A stretch of DNA of 47,799 bases. Source: DATKBT01 sp035546295 (GTDB taxonomy: Bacteria; Acidobacteriota; Thermoanaerobaculia; Multivoradales; Multivoraceae). A program made the position numbers and the translations under genes. Positions within the stretch are counted from its first letter, which is position 1. Each line of letters starts with the position of its first letter. Where the stretch lies: positions 1-47,799 of the forward strand of contig DATKBT010000045.1 of assembly GCA_035546295.1 (NCBI GenBank). The letters are read 5' to 3'. A model generated the notes under the pieces. That model saw only the letters and a list, made by a program, of their open reading frames with translations. It made no database searches and was not told where the DNA came from. Shown piece after piece: positions 6,587 through 14,743 of this stretch.

Positions 6587-7342
6587 TCAGATCGTCGCGG
6601 TGACCAGCGACCCGACCTCCTCGCCCCTGACCACCCGGCCGATGTTGCCAGGGGTCATCAGATCGAAGACGGCGATCGGAATCCCGTTGTCGCGGCACAG
6701 ACTGATCGCCGCCGCATCCATCACCCGGAGGTTCCGCTCCAGGACCTGCTGATAGGTGACCCGGCGCAGGAGGCGGGCGTCTGGGTCCTGCTTGGGATCC
6801 GCCGAGTAGACGCCTTCGACCTGGGTGGCCTTGAGCAGGATGTCGGCGTGGATCTCGTTGGCGCGCAACGCCGCCGCGCTGTCGGTGGTGAAGAAGGGAT
6901 TGCCGGTGCCCGCGGCGAAGATCACGGCCCGGCCCTTCTCGAGGTGCCGGATGGCGCGCCGGCGGATGAACGGCTCGGCCACCTCGCGGATCTCGATCGC
7001 GGTCTGCAGGCGAGTGGTGACCCCAGCTTTCTCGAGCGCATCCTGCAGCGCCAGGCCGTTGATCACCGTCGCCAGCATTCCCATGTGGTCCCCGGTGACG
7101 CGGTCGATCCCCATCGCGCTCGCCGAAACTCCGCGGATGATGTTGCCGCCCCCGATGACGATCGCGATCTGGACGCCCAGGTCGTAGATCTCGCGAATCT
7201 GCTGGGCGATCTGGCGGACCACCTGCTCGTCGATGCCGAAGCTCTGCCGACCCATCAGCGCCTCGCCCGAGAGCTTGAGGACGATCGTCCGATAGGCGGC
7301 TTTCGAGACGTCTGTGGCGGCGGGTTGAGAGAGCTCGGTCAT
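6587..7342 (-). CDS. pyrH: UMP kinase
   Basis: PyrH phosphorylates UMP to UDP using ATP. The 251-residue protein carries the amino-acid-kinase-fold motifs: VLKLSGEALMG near the N-terminus, IVIGGGNIIRG, DHMGMLATVINGLALQDALE, FAAGTGNPFFTTDSAAALRA and LKATQVEGVYSADPKQDPDA, with the C-terminal GTxV-like end. Start chosen at ATG 7342, where family similarity begins after a short variable N-terminus. It sits between tsf and frr, the conserved order in many phyla. Confidence 0.97.
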   Translation of the reverse strand: MTELSQPAATDVSKAAYRTIVLKLSGEALMGRQSFGIDEQVVRQIAQQIREIYDLGVQIAIVIGGGNIIRGVSASAMGIDRVTGDHMGMLATVINGLALQDALEKAGVTTRLQTAIEIREVAEPFIRRRAIRHLEKGRAVIFAAGTGNPFFTTDSAAALRANEIHADILLKATQVEGVYSADPKQDPDARLLRRVTYQQVLERNLRVMDAAAISLCRDNGIPIAVFDLMTPGNIGRVVRGEEVGSLVTATI

Positions 7343-7439
7343 GGGATCGGCCTCGCTGGATTGGAGGGACGAGGGATCTAGACGCGTCCGACAGCCCTCG
7401 ATGCAGACTGCCGCGGGCTGCTGGAGCGCGTCCACGAAA

Positions 7440-8117
<678 letters not shown>

Positions 8118-8285
8118 CGCTCGTCCCCTGAGGGTGCCCCGGAGGTCGCGTCGGCCGGCGCGCCGGCGGCGCCCGGACCGGGACCCGGCCCCGGTCGACG
8201 CCGGGCCACGACGGCCGGCTTCGATCGGGAGAGGCCGGCCCGGCCACTCGCTCCGAGAGTTTTTCCTTGGTCTTCTCGAATCGGA

Positions 8286-8335
8286 CCCCAAAAACACGAA
8301 AGGGTCAGCTGCGCCGCCGGCGCGGTCTGACCCCT
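8286..8335 (-). terminator. Hairpin with T-rich tail between rpsB and tsf (attenuator or terminator)
   Basis: On the minus strand GGGTCAG (8327-8333) pairs with CTGACCC (8302-8308), and inside it GCGCC (8319-8323) pairs with GGCGC (8311-8315). The hairpin is followed by TTTCGTGTTTTTGG. This looks like a rho-independent terminator in the rpsB-tsf gap and may set the ratio of S2 to EF-Ts. Confidence 0.65.
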
Positions 8336-8381
8336 CCGGCGAACCGGCCCTCGCGGCCCGTCGCCACGCGCGCGCGCCGGA

Positions 8382-9197
8382 TCAGGCGCCTTCCGCCTTC
8401 TCCTCGCCCGAGCCTTCGCCTTCGGCGCCCCCGAGCGCCTCGGCCGCCGTCTCGCCGGCTTCCTCAGCCGCCGTCGACGGACCCGCGCCATCGTCGTTGG
8501 CGGGCTGCTCCTTGGCGAACATGCCGGATTCGTCCGCGTAGATGTCGGCGAGCTTGGCCGCGAACAAACGGATCGTGCGGATGGCGTCGTCGTTGCCTGG
8601 GATCACGTAGTCGACCAGCTCTGGATCGCAATTGGTGTCGACGATCGCGATCACCTGGATTCCGAGCTTGTTGGCCTCGCTGATCGCGATGTGCTCCTTC
8701 TTGGGATCGACCACGAAGAGCGCGTCGGGGAGCTGCTCCATGCCGCGGATGCCGTCGAGGTTCCGGGACATCTTCTCGCGCTCGCGCTCGAGACGGAGCT
8801 TCTCCTTCTTGGTGAGCATGCTGTCGGGATCGGCGAGCTTCTCCTCGATCTCCTTGAGCCGCTCGACCGACGCCCGGATGGTGACGAAGTTGGTCAGCGT
8901 CCCGCCCAGCCAGCGGTGGGTCACGTAGAACTGACCACAGCGGCTCGCCTCCTCCTCGATCGCCTGCTGGGCCTGACGTTTGGTGCCCACGAACAGGATC
9001 TTGCGGCCGTGGCGAGCGAGGTGCTCGACGAACTGCGCCGCCTCCTGGAAGCGTTCCTGCGTCCTCTGCAGGTCGATGATGTAGATGCCGTTGCGCCGAC
9101 CGAAGATGTACTCCCGCATCTTCGGATTCCAGCGCCGGGTCTGGTGCCCGAAGTGCACACCGGCCTCGAGCATCTCCTTCATTGTCAACTGGACCAA
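8382..9197 (-). CDS. rpsB: 30S ribosomal protein S2
   Basis: The protein has the S2 signature segments TMKEMLEAGVHFGHQTRRWNP, MREYIFGRRNGIYIIDL, FVGTKRQAQQAIEEEA, RWLGGTLTNFVTI, DALFVVDPKKEHIA, and VIAIVDTNCDPELVDYVIPGNDDA. A C-terminal tail of about 40 residues is Ala/Glu/Gly-rich and acidic, longer than in E. coli. I chose the TTG at 9197: AAGGAG lies 6 bases before it. Alternatives are TTG at 9233 overlapping the rpsI stop (TTGA) or ATG at 9182. It lies between rpsI and tsf. Confidence 0.95.
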   Translation of the reverse strand: MVQLTMKEMLEAGVHFGHQTRRWNPKMREYIFGRRNGIYIIDLQRTQERFQEAAQFVEHLARHGRKILFVGTKRQAQQAIEEEASRCGQFYVTHRWLGGTLTNFVTIRASVERLKEIEEKLADPDSMLTKKEKLRLEREREKMSRNLDGIRGMEQLPDALFVVDPKKEHIAISEANKLGIQVIAIVDTNCDPELVDYVIPGNDDAIRTIRLFAAKLADIYADESGMFAKEQPANDDGAGPSTAAEEAGETAAEALGGAEGEGSGEEKAEGA

Positions 9198-9229
9198 GTT
9201 CGTCTCCTTCGAGCGCACCAAAGCGTTGG

Positions 9230-9619
9230 TCAACGCTTGCTGAACTGGAACCGGGCACGTGCGCCCTTCTGGCCGTACTTCTTGCGTTCCTTCTTGCGCG
9301 GATCGCGGGTGAGCAGCCCGGCCGCCTTCAGCTTCGCGCGCAGCTCTCCGTCGAGCTCGAGCAGCGCGCGCGAGATGCCGTGACGGATCGCGCCGGCCTG
9401 ACCGGCGATGCCACCGCCCTCGACGTTGACCGTCACGTCGAACTCGTCGTTCTTCTCGACCAGGTGCAGGGGCTGCCGCACGATCATCTTGAGCACCTCG
9501 TTGCCGAAGTACTGGTCCATGCTGCGCCCGTTGATGTCGACCTGCCCGCTGCCGGGGCGGAGAAACACGCGGGCGCTCGACGTCTTGCGGCGGCCGGTGC
9601 CATAGAAGCTGTCACTCAC
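9230..9619 (-). CDS. rpsI: 30S ribosomal protein S9
   Basis: The 129-residue protein begins MSDSFYGTGRRKTSSARVFL and ends GQKGARARFQFSKR, the canonical S9 start and the basic C-terminal tail that reaches the P-site tRNA. VNVEGGGIAGQAGAIRHGISRAL is the central family motif. It follows rplM, the near-universal L13-S9 pair. Confidence 0.98.
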   Translation of the reverse strand: MSDSFYGTGRRKTSSARVFLRPGSGQVDINGRSMDQYFGNEVLKMIVRQPLHLVEKNDEFDVTVNVEGGGIAGQAGAIRHGISRALLELDGELRAKLKAAGLLTRDPRKKERKKYGQKGARARFQFSKR

Positions 9620-9678
9620 GATCTGCGTCCTCTGTTGCTAGCGATCCAGAATGCTGCCGAGCGGGGCGCCGAGCGCCG

Positions 9679-10122
9679 TCAACGCCCGCCCGACAGGTCG
9701 AAGTCCTGCGGCTGCTGGGCGACGTGGGGATGGTCGCCCCCCGCGTAGACCTTGAGCTTTCGATACTGCTGGCGCCCCAGCGAGTTCTTGGGGAGCATGC
9801 CGCGCACCGCCAGCTCGACCAGGCGGGTGGGCTTGCGCGCGCGCAGGCGCGCGGCGCTCTCCTCCTTGAGCTTGCCGGGCTGACCGCTGTGCCGGTAGTA
9901 GGTCTTCTGCTGCTCCTTGCGACCGGTGAGCACGGCCTTCGCGGCGTTGACCACGATGACGAAGTCGCCAGAGTCCATGTGCGGCGCCCAGGTCGCCTTG
10001 TGCTTGCCGGTCAGCAGCCGGGCCACCGTCGTCGACAGCCGCCCGAGCGGAACGCCGTCGGCGTCGATCACGTGCCAGCGCCGATCGATCTCGCTGGCCT
10101 TTGGACTGTACGTCTTGCTCAT
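9679..10122 (-). CDS. rplM: 50S ribosomal protein L13
   Basis: The 147-residue protein has WHVIDADGVPLGRLSTTVA, LLTGKHKATWAPHMDSGDFVIVVNA, YYRHSGQPGKLKEESA and VRGMLPKNSLGRQQYRKLKVYAGGDHPH, the full set of L13 motifs. ATG at 10122 has a GA-rich ribosome-binding site (GAGGAAGCGGG). It is the first gene of the operon that runs to the tRNA-Gly gene, with a long leader and a near-consensus promoter upstream. Confidence 0.98.
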   Translation of the reverse strand: MSKTYSPKASEIDRRWHVIDADGVPLGRLSTTVARLLTGKHKATWAPHMDSGDFVIVVNAAKAVLTGRKEQQKTYYRHSGQPGKLKEESAARLRARKPTRLVELAVRGMLPKNSLGRQQYRKLKVYAGGDHPHVAQQPQDFDLSGGR

Positions 10123-10370
10123 CGCATTTCCCGCTTCCTCGAAGGCCCTTGCGCGCCGACCCGGAAGCCCTCCGGTCCACATCCTTCGAACGATCATCCG
10201 ACCCGGCGCAAGCCGAGCCCGCCCCCACATCCGCCCCCCACTGGCTCGATTCTGGGCCAGGAAAACCAGGCGTTTCGCGGATCGCCCTCGAGGGAGTCGC
10301 GACGCGCGAACAGGGGCCTCTTGAGTGGCTGTCGCAGGGCGCACGTGCACGCTCCCCTGCCCAGCAAAGG
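10123..10370 (-). other. Long 5' leader of rplM (r-protein leader)
   Basis: If transcription starts about 7 bases after the -10 at 10377-10382, the rplM mRNA has a leader near 250 bases with no supported ORF. It contains several GC-rich self-complementary runs. Long leaders often carry r-protein autoregulatory structures, but I cannot match a known L13 leader class by eye. Confidence 0.4.
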
Positions 10371-10376
10371 GCCACG

Positions 10377-10405
10377 ATCTTAAGCTCGCCGCTCCCGCGT
10401 GTCAA
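10377..10405 (-). promoter_or_regulatory. Near-consensus sigma70-type promoter for the rplM operon
   Basis: TTGACA (10400-10405), a 17-bp spacer and TAAGAT (10377-10382) on the minus strand. This is the best promoter match in the window and is placed as expected for the ribosomal-protein operon. Confidence 0.8.
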
Positions 10406-10588
10406 CCGGTCGCCCGGCCTGACCAGGGCCGACTTCGACGGAGCCGCACCGCCGGATCGACGACCGGGAATCCGCCTCGCTCGAGCTGCCCTAGAGCATC
10501 CGAGACGGCTCCACTTGGATCGTGGCAAGCGTCGGCGCCGACGCAGTGAGCTCCTTTCGCGCGCCTGGTCCGAGGCGCCGGCCCCGCC

Positions 10589-10594
10589 TATACT
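10589..10594 (+). promoter_or_regulatory. Putative folD -10 box TATACT
   Basis: TATACT lies 52 bases before the folD ATG, in the divergent rplM-folD region. No clear -35 match is visible at 17 bp. The rest of 10406-10588 holds nothing I can assign. Confidence 0.45.
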
Positions 10595-10646
10595 GCGCCG
10601 TCCCATCCGAACGCCCGCCCGCAGAATCGGCCGATCGGAGCTCGCG

Positions 10647-11603
10647 ATGACGATCACACCCCCAGGTCCGGATCGACGCGGCGTCCTACTCGACGGCGCC
10701 GCGGTCGGACGCGAGATCCGAGCGGAGGTCGCGGCCGGCGTCGCCGAGTTCGTGAAACGGATCGGCCGGCCACCTAGCCTGATCGCGGTCCTGGTGGGTG
10801 ACGATCCCGCTTCCGAGGTCTACGTCGGGAGCAAGACCCGAGCATGCCTCGAGGCCGGGATGGCGGGCGACAGCCTGCGGCTTCCAGCCTCGACTCGACA
10901 GGCGGACCTGATCGCCGAGATCGATCGTCTGAACGCCGATCCCCGGGTCGACGGCATCCTGGTCCAGCTCCCGCTCCCCACGGGTCTCGACGTCGCCGAG
11001 GTCCAGGTCCGCGTCGACCCCGCCAAGGACGTCGACGGCCTCCACCCGCTCAGCGCCGGACGGCTGTGGACCGGGCGGCGAACCCTCCTCCCGGCGACGC
11101 CGGCCGGCATCCTCCGGCTCCTCGACCGCTACGGCTTCGAGCCCTCGGGCCGCCACGCGGTGGTGGTCGGCCGCAGCGCGATCGTGGGCAAGCCGATCGC
11201 CGGGCTGCTGCTCGAGCGCGACTGCACCGTGACCATCTGCCATTCGCGAACGCGCGACCTCGCCGGGATCTGTGCGCAGGCGGACCTGCTGGTCGCAGCG
11301 GTCGGCCGCACCGCGATGCTCGGTCCGGACTGCGTCAAGGACGGCGCCTGGGTGATCGACGTCGGACTGAACCGCGTCACCGACCGCGCCGAGGTCGAGC
11401 GCCTGTACCCAGACGATCCGAGGCGTCTCGCCACTCTCGAGCGCCGTGGCGCGGTGCTGGTCGGTGACGTCGATTTCTCGCGGGCTCGCCCGAAGGCGAC
11501 CGCGATCACGCCGGTACCTGGCGGCGTCGGACCGCTGACCGTCGCCAGCGTGCTCGCCAACACGCTGCAGGCGGCGCGAGCCCGGGAGGGGCTGGAGCGT
11601 TGA
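10647..11603 (+). CDS. folD: Bifunctional methylenetetrahydrofolate dehydrogenase / methenyltetrahydrofolate cyclohydrolase
   Basis: FolD interconverts 5,10-methylene-THF, 5,10-methenyl-THF and 10-formyl-THF using NADP. Motifs in the 318-residue product: VGDDPASEVYVGSKTRACLEAG with the catalytic Lys of the YVxxKxK-like region, DGILVQLPLP, PAKDVDGLHP, ATPAGILRLLDRY, VVVGRSAIVGKPIAGLLL and TPVPGGVGPLTVASVLANT. Because purB, fmt and folD occur in one window, one-carbon supply to purines and initiator tRNA is represented here. The gene overlaps coaE by 4 bases (TTGA). ATG at 10647 is chosen; the upstream open frame is not family-like. Confidence 0.97.
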   Translation: MTITPPGPDRRGVLLDGAAVGREIRAEVAAGVAEFVKRIGRPPSLIAVLVGDDPASEVYVGSKTRACLEAGMAGDSLRLPASTRQADLIAEIDRLNADPRVDGILVQLPLPTGLDVAEVQVRVDPAKDVDGLHPLSAGRLWTGRRTLLPATPAGILRLLDRYGFEPSGRHAVVVGRSAIVGKPIAGLLLERDCTVTICHSRTRDLAGICAQADLLVAAVGRTAMLGPDCVKDGAWVIDVGLNRVTDRAEVERLYPDDPRRLATLERRGAVLVGDVDFSRARPKATAITPVPGGVGPLTVASVLANTLQAARAREGLER

Positions 11604-12214
11604 GGAGCGCGCCCGGCCCGGGGGTGCTGCGCGCGGGCCTGACCGGCGGGATCGCGAGCGGCAAGTCGACGGTCGGCCGGATGATGGCCGAGGAGGGCTG
11701 CTTCGTCACCGACGCTGATCGGCTGGTCGACGAGCTCTATCGCCCCCGCGCCGCCGGCACCCGCGAGGTCGAGCGGCTGTTCGGCGAGGAGCTCCTCGAC
11801 CGGCGCGGCGGCGTCGACAAGGCCCGCCTGGCGACCGTCGTCTTCGCCGATCCAGCCGCCCGCCGGCAGCTCGAGGCGGCGATCCACCCGCTGGTCGCCG
11901 CCCGCTTCGAGGAGCTGGCGCGCTCCCACGGCGGCGTGGTGGTGTTCGAGGCCACCCTGCTGGTCGAGACCGGGGGAGCCGCCCGATTCGATCGGCTGGT
12001 CACCGTCGAGGCCGATCCGGAGCTCAGGATCGAGCGCGCGATCGCCCGCGGGATGCCCGAGGCCGACGCGCGCGCGCGCCTCGCCGCGCAGGCGACCCCC
12101 GAACAGCGGACCGCGGCCGCCGATCACGTGATCGTCAACGAGGGAACGCTCGAGGAGCTGCACGAGCGGGTCGCCGAGGTGGTGGCGGAGCTGTCGGTGG
12201 ACGTTCCTGGCTAG
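11600..12214 (+). CDS. coaE: Dephospho-CoA kinase
   Basis: CoaE phosphorylates dephospho-CoA in the last step of CoA synthesis. The protein shows GLTGGIASGKSTVGRMM (P-loop), DADRLVDELYRP (the family's DAD motif), HPLVAARFEEL, FEATLLVETGGAARFD and the lid region RGMPEADARARLAAQATPEQRTAAADHVIVNEG. The usual VVFDVPLLxE is VVFEATLLVE here. It starts with TTG overlapping the folD TGA, so it depends on translation of folD. Its stop overlaps that of the convergent rdgB by 3-4 bases (12211-12214), leaving no room for a separate terminator. Confidence 0.95.
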   Translation: MRSAPGPGVLRAGLTGGIASGKSTVGRMMAEEGCFVTDADRLVDELYRPRAAGTREVERLFGEELLDRRGGVDKARLATVVFADPAARRQLEAAIHPLVAARFEELARSHGGVVVFEATLLVETGGAARFDRLVTVEADPELRIERAIARGMPEADARARLAAQATPEQRTAAADHVIVNEGTLEELHERVAEVVAELSVDVPG

Positions 12215-12792
12215 GTCGATCTTCGGAAGCGCGCAGCGAGAGCTCGCCAGGCGCGCCCCCGGTGGCCGCGCTCGTCCTTGACGCCGATCGGCAGCTCGCC
12301 ATAGGTGAGCTCGCTGCCCTCCGGCTCGAACACCGGATCCCAGCCGAAACCCCCTGCTCCGCGCGGCGGCAGGACCAGCCGCCCGCCGTCCACACCCTCG
12401 CCGAGCAACTCGCGGGAGGCGTCGCGGTAGATCATCGCGCAGCAGGCCAAAGCGCGCGGATCGCCCGATTCGATCGCGACGCGAGCGACCCCCGCCGATC
12501 CGATCGCCTTCAGCATCCACTTGACCAGCGGGCCGGGGAAGCCGTTGAGGCCGGCGAGCTCGAGACCAGTCTCCTCCACCACCAGGGGCCGCTGCAGGCG
12601 GCGCCAGGCCTCCTCGGCCTTGGCGCGCAGGACCTCTCTGAGGTCGAGCGACTGGATCTCGGGCAGCTCCAAGTCCACCGCCGCGAGCCGATGTCCGAGG
12701 ATCCGCTCGGCCTCCTTCCGCTTGTTCGGGTTGGCGGTGACCAGGACGAAGTCGGGCAGCGAGTCGGCCCACTGAGACCCGCCGCGGTCCAT
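12211..12792 (-). CDS. rdgB: Non-canonical purine NTP pyrophosphatase (HAM1/RdgB family)
   Basis: The protein begins ...FVLVTANPNKRKEAERILG, the (T/S)xNxxK nucleotide-binding motif of the HAM1 family, followed by VVEETGLELAGLNGFPGPLVKWML and AGGFGWDPVFEPEGSELTYGEL. These proteins hydrolyse ITP, dITP and XTP to monophosphates. In E. coli RdgB the loop reads DDSGL and FPGxxSA; here it is EETGL and FPGPLVKW, as in a divergent subgroup, and the C-terminal SHRxxA is replaced by GHRGRAWRAL. Substrate range is therefore uncertain. It lies directly downstream of the cyclase; TAGACG at 12817-12822, overlapping the cyclase stop, could be its own -10. Confidence 0.85.
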   Translation of the reverse strand: MDRGGSQWADSLPDFVLVTANPNKRKEAERILGHRLAAVDLELPEIQSLDLREVLRAKAEEAWRRLQRPLVVEETGLELAGLNGFPGPLVKWMLKAIGSAGVARVAIESGDPRALACCAMIYRDASRELLGEGVDGGRLVLPPRGAGGFGWDPVFEPEGSELTYGELPIGVKDERGHRGRAWRALAARFRRST

Positions 12793-12819
12793 TCACCTGC
12801 CCTCGCCCACACCCCTCGT

Positions 12820-14460
12820 CTACCGCGACTCGGAGGCGAGCGCCGCCTTCTGCTCGGGTCCCCTGAGCACCCGGTAGGCGTTGACCTTCTGCTGCAGCCC
12901 CTTGAGCGCCAGCTCGCCGAGCGGCTCGAGCTCGAAGTCCTCGCCGAGCATGGCGCGTGTCGCCTCGCCGATGACCACCTGGCCGGGCTTGGCGACCGAG
13001 CTCTCGAGCCGCGCGGCGACGTTGACGGCATTGCCCAGCACGGTGTAGTCGACCCGCTGCGCGCTGCCCACGTCGCCGACCACCACCGGACCACTGTTGA
13101 GGCCGATCCGGCACCGCACCTCGTGCAGACCCTGCGCGATCCGGTCGCGATTCCACGCCTCGACCGCCTCCTGGATGCGCAGGGCGGCGCGCACCCCTCG
13201 CTCGGCATGGTCCAGCTGCTGCCGGGGAGCGCCGAAGAACGCCATGACGCAGTCGCCGATGAACTTGTCGAGCGTCCCGTCCTCCGCGAAGATCGCGTCG
13301 ACCGAGCGCTCGCAGTAGCCGCTCAGGAGCTCGGCCACCTCGTCGAGCGTCGCCGATTCCGAGAAGGCCGTGAACCCGACGAGGTCGCAGAACAGGATCG
13401 TCACCTCCCCCTTGCGCAGCTCGCGCTGCCCCGCATCGGTCATCTCGCGGCCTTCGCGCAGGAGCTCCTCGAGCACCGCGGGAGCGTGATAGCGCTCGAG
13501 ACGGCTACGCACCCGCCTCTCCTCCAGGCGCTGCAGGCCTACCGCCGCGTAGTTGGCGAGGGTGATCAGGAAGTCGAGGTGCTGCTCGCTGAAGCTGCCG
13601 GTGTGAAACGGCGTATCGACCTGGATGAAGCCGATGATCTGCTGGCCGGACCACAACGGCGCGCACATCGCGGCGCGGATCCCGTGCAGCCGGATCGACT
13701 CCCCCCCGAGCAGCCTGTGGTCGTCGAGCGCGTCGAAGGTGAGCAGAGCCACTTGCTCCTCCATCACCGCCTGCAGGATGGTGTGCGACACCGGCACGTT
13801 GCTCGGCCGTACCTGGACTTCGGCGCCGATCCGTGCGAGCTGGCAGCGAACCTCGTCGATGTTCTCGCCCACCAGGATGAAACAGCGGTCGACCGGCAGG
13901 GCTTCGAAGGCGATGTCCATCACCTTCACCAGCACCCCGTCCGCAGTATCGGCGCGCAGCAGGTCGCGGGCCAGCCGGTTGAGGTAGCGGAAGAACTGGG
14001 CGTCCAGGCTGCCGGCCGCCGCCGCCGCAGGCTCCTCGGTCTTGGTCTCGTCCTCGACCGGCGGCTGGGACTCGGAGAGGCCCAGCTCGAGCGAGAACTC
14101 GGAGAGCTTCCTGATGATAGTGGCGTTGGGGATCGACGAGGTGGAGTCGAGCCGGCGCGGGGCCTCCCTCGCCGGCTGGCGCTCGACCGCGAGCTCGAAG
14201 ATGCCGATCTTGAGCGAGTCGTCGGCGCGGATCCGCTCCTCGCGGATCGGCACCCGGTTGAGTTGGACGCCGTTGGTGCTGTCGAGGTCGCGGACGAACC
14301 ACTCGCCGTCGTGCTCACGCAGCTCGGCGTGACGGCGGGAGACCGAAAAATCCGGGAGCACCAGCTCGTTCTCGCTGCCGCGGCCGACGTGGATCGGGCC
14401 GGACTCGAGCGGAAACACCTTCTCCTCGTCTCGAATCGAGAAACGCAGTTGCAGAGCCAC
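12820..14460 (-). CDS. FHA-GAF class III adenylate cyclase
   Basis: Three domains are visible (numbered from GTG 14460): an FHA phosphothreonine-binding domain at about 1-95 with GRGSEN (Arg27), SRRH (Ser41) and STNG (Asn63); a GAF domain at about 150-310; and a class III nucleotide cyclase domain at about 345-530. Catalytic residues are present: metal ligands Asp359 (CDLVGFT) and Asp403 (KFIGDCVMAFFG), purine-selecting Lys399 and Thr473 (DYTVLG), and transition-state Asn480 and Arg484 (NAVNVAARLE). Lys/Thr fits cAMP over cGMP. It therefore links a phosphoprotein signal and a small-molecule signal to cAMP. No membrane segment is seen. The GTG is supported by TAGACT 7 bases upstream; the open frame extends further but without domain similarity. 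Confidence 0.88.
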   Translation of the reverse strand: MALQLRFSIRDEEKVFPLESGPIHVGRGSENELVLPDFSVSRRHAELREHDGEWFVRDLDSTNGVQLNRVPIREERIRADDSLKIGIFELAVERQPAREAPRRLDSTSSIPNATIIRKLSEFSLELGLSESQPPVEDETKTEEPAAAAAGSLDAQFFRYLNRLARDLLRADTADGVLVKVMDIAFEALPVDRCFILVGENIDEVRCQLARIGAEVQVRPSNVPVSHTILQAVMEEQVALLTFDALDDHRLLGGESIRLHGIRAAMCAPLWSGQQIIGFIQVDTPFHTGSFSEQHLDFLITLANYAAVGLQRLEERRVRSRLERYHAPAVLEELLREGREMTDAGQRELRKGEVTILFCDLVGFTAFSESATLDEVAELLSGYCERSVDAIFAEDGTLDKFIGDCVMAFFGAPRQQLDHAERGVRAALRIQEAVEAWNRDRIAQGLHEVRCRIGLNSGPVVVGDVGSAQRVDYTVLGNAVNVAARLESSVAKPGQVVIGEATRAMLGEDFELEPLGELALKGLQQKVNAYRVLRGPEQKAALASESR

Positions 14461-14467
14461 GATGCGA

Positions 14468-14473
14468 AGTCTA
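14468..14473 (-). promoter_or_regulatory. Putative -10 of the cyclase gene, leaderless arrangement
   Basis: TAGACT, part of GCTAGACT, lies 7 bases before the GTG at 14460, so transcription would begin at or next to the start codon. Confidence 0.5.
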
Positions 14474-14729
14474 GCCGCGTTGGCTCGAAACCGCAGGTCC
14501 TGGTCGTGGCTCCCCGAGCTCCGACCCCGGTCCGGCGCGGGCACCGACTCGACCGCGATGGTCCCCGGCCGCTCCCGATGACGGCGGGGAGCAGCGGCCC
14601 TGGTCGGCGCCGGCTCGCGCTCGTCCTCCGGAGTCCAGCGATCGTGCGAGGCCCGTCGTCGCGGACCGGCCGAACCGAGGAGCCGACGGCCCACCCAGCC
14701 GCCTAGGAGCGCCCTCGCCCGCAGGCCGC

Positions 14730-14735
14730 TAGACT
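14730..14735 (+). promoter_or_regulatory. Putative -10 of purB, leaderless arrangement
   Basis: TAGACT, part of GCTAGACT, lies 8 bases before the purB ATG. No Shine-Dalgarno sequence is present. The 255 bases between this and the cyclase -10 show no gene. Confidence 0.5.
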
Positions 14736-14743
14736 CTCCGCCG

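Noticed and set aside
12262..14706. Very long plus-strand frame opposite the cyclase and rdgB
   Set aside because: It is the antisense frame of a GC-rich gene whose minus-strand product has intact FHA, GAF and cyclase motifs.
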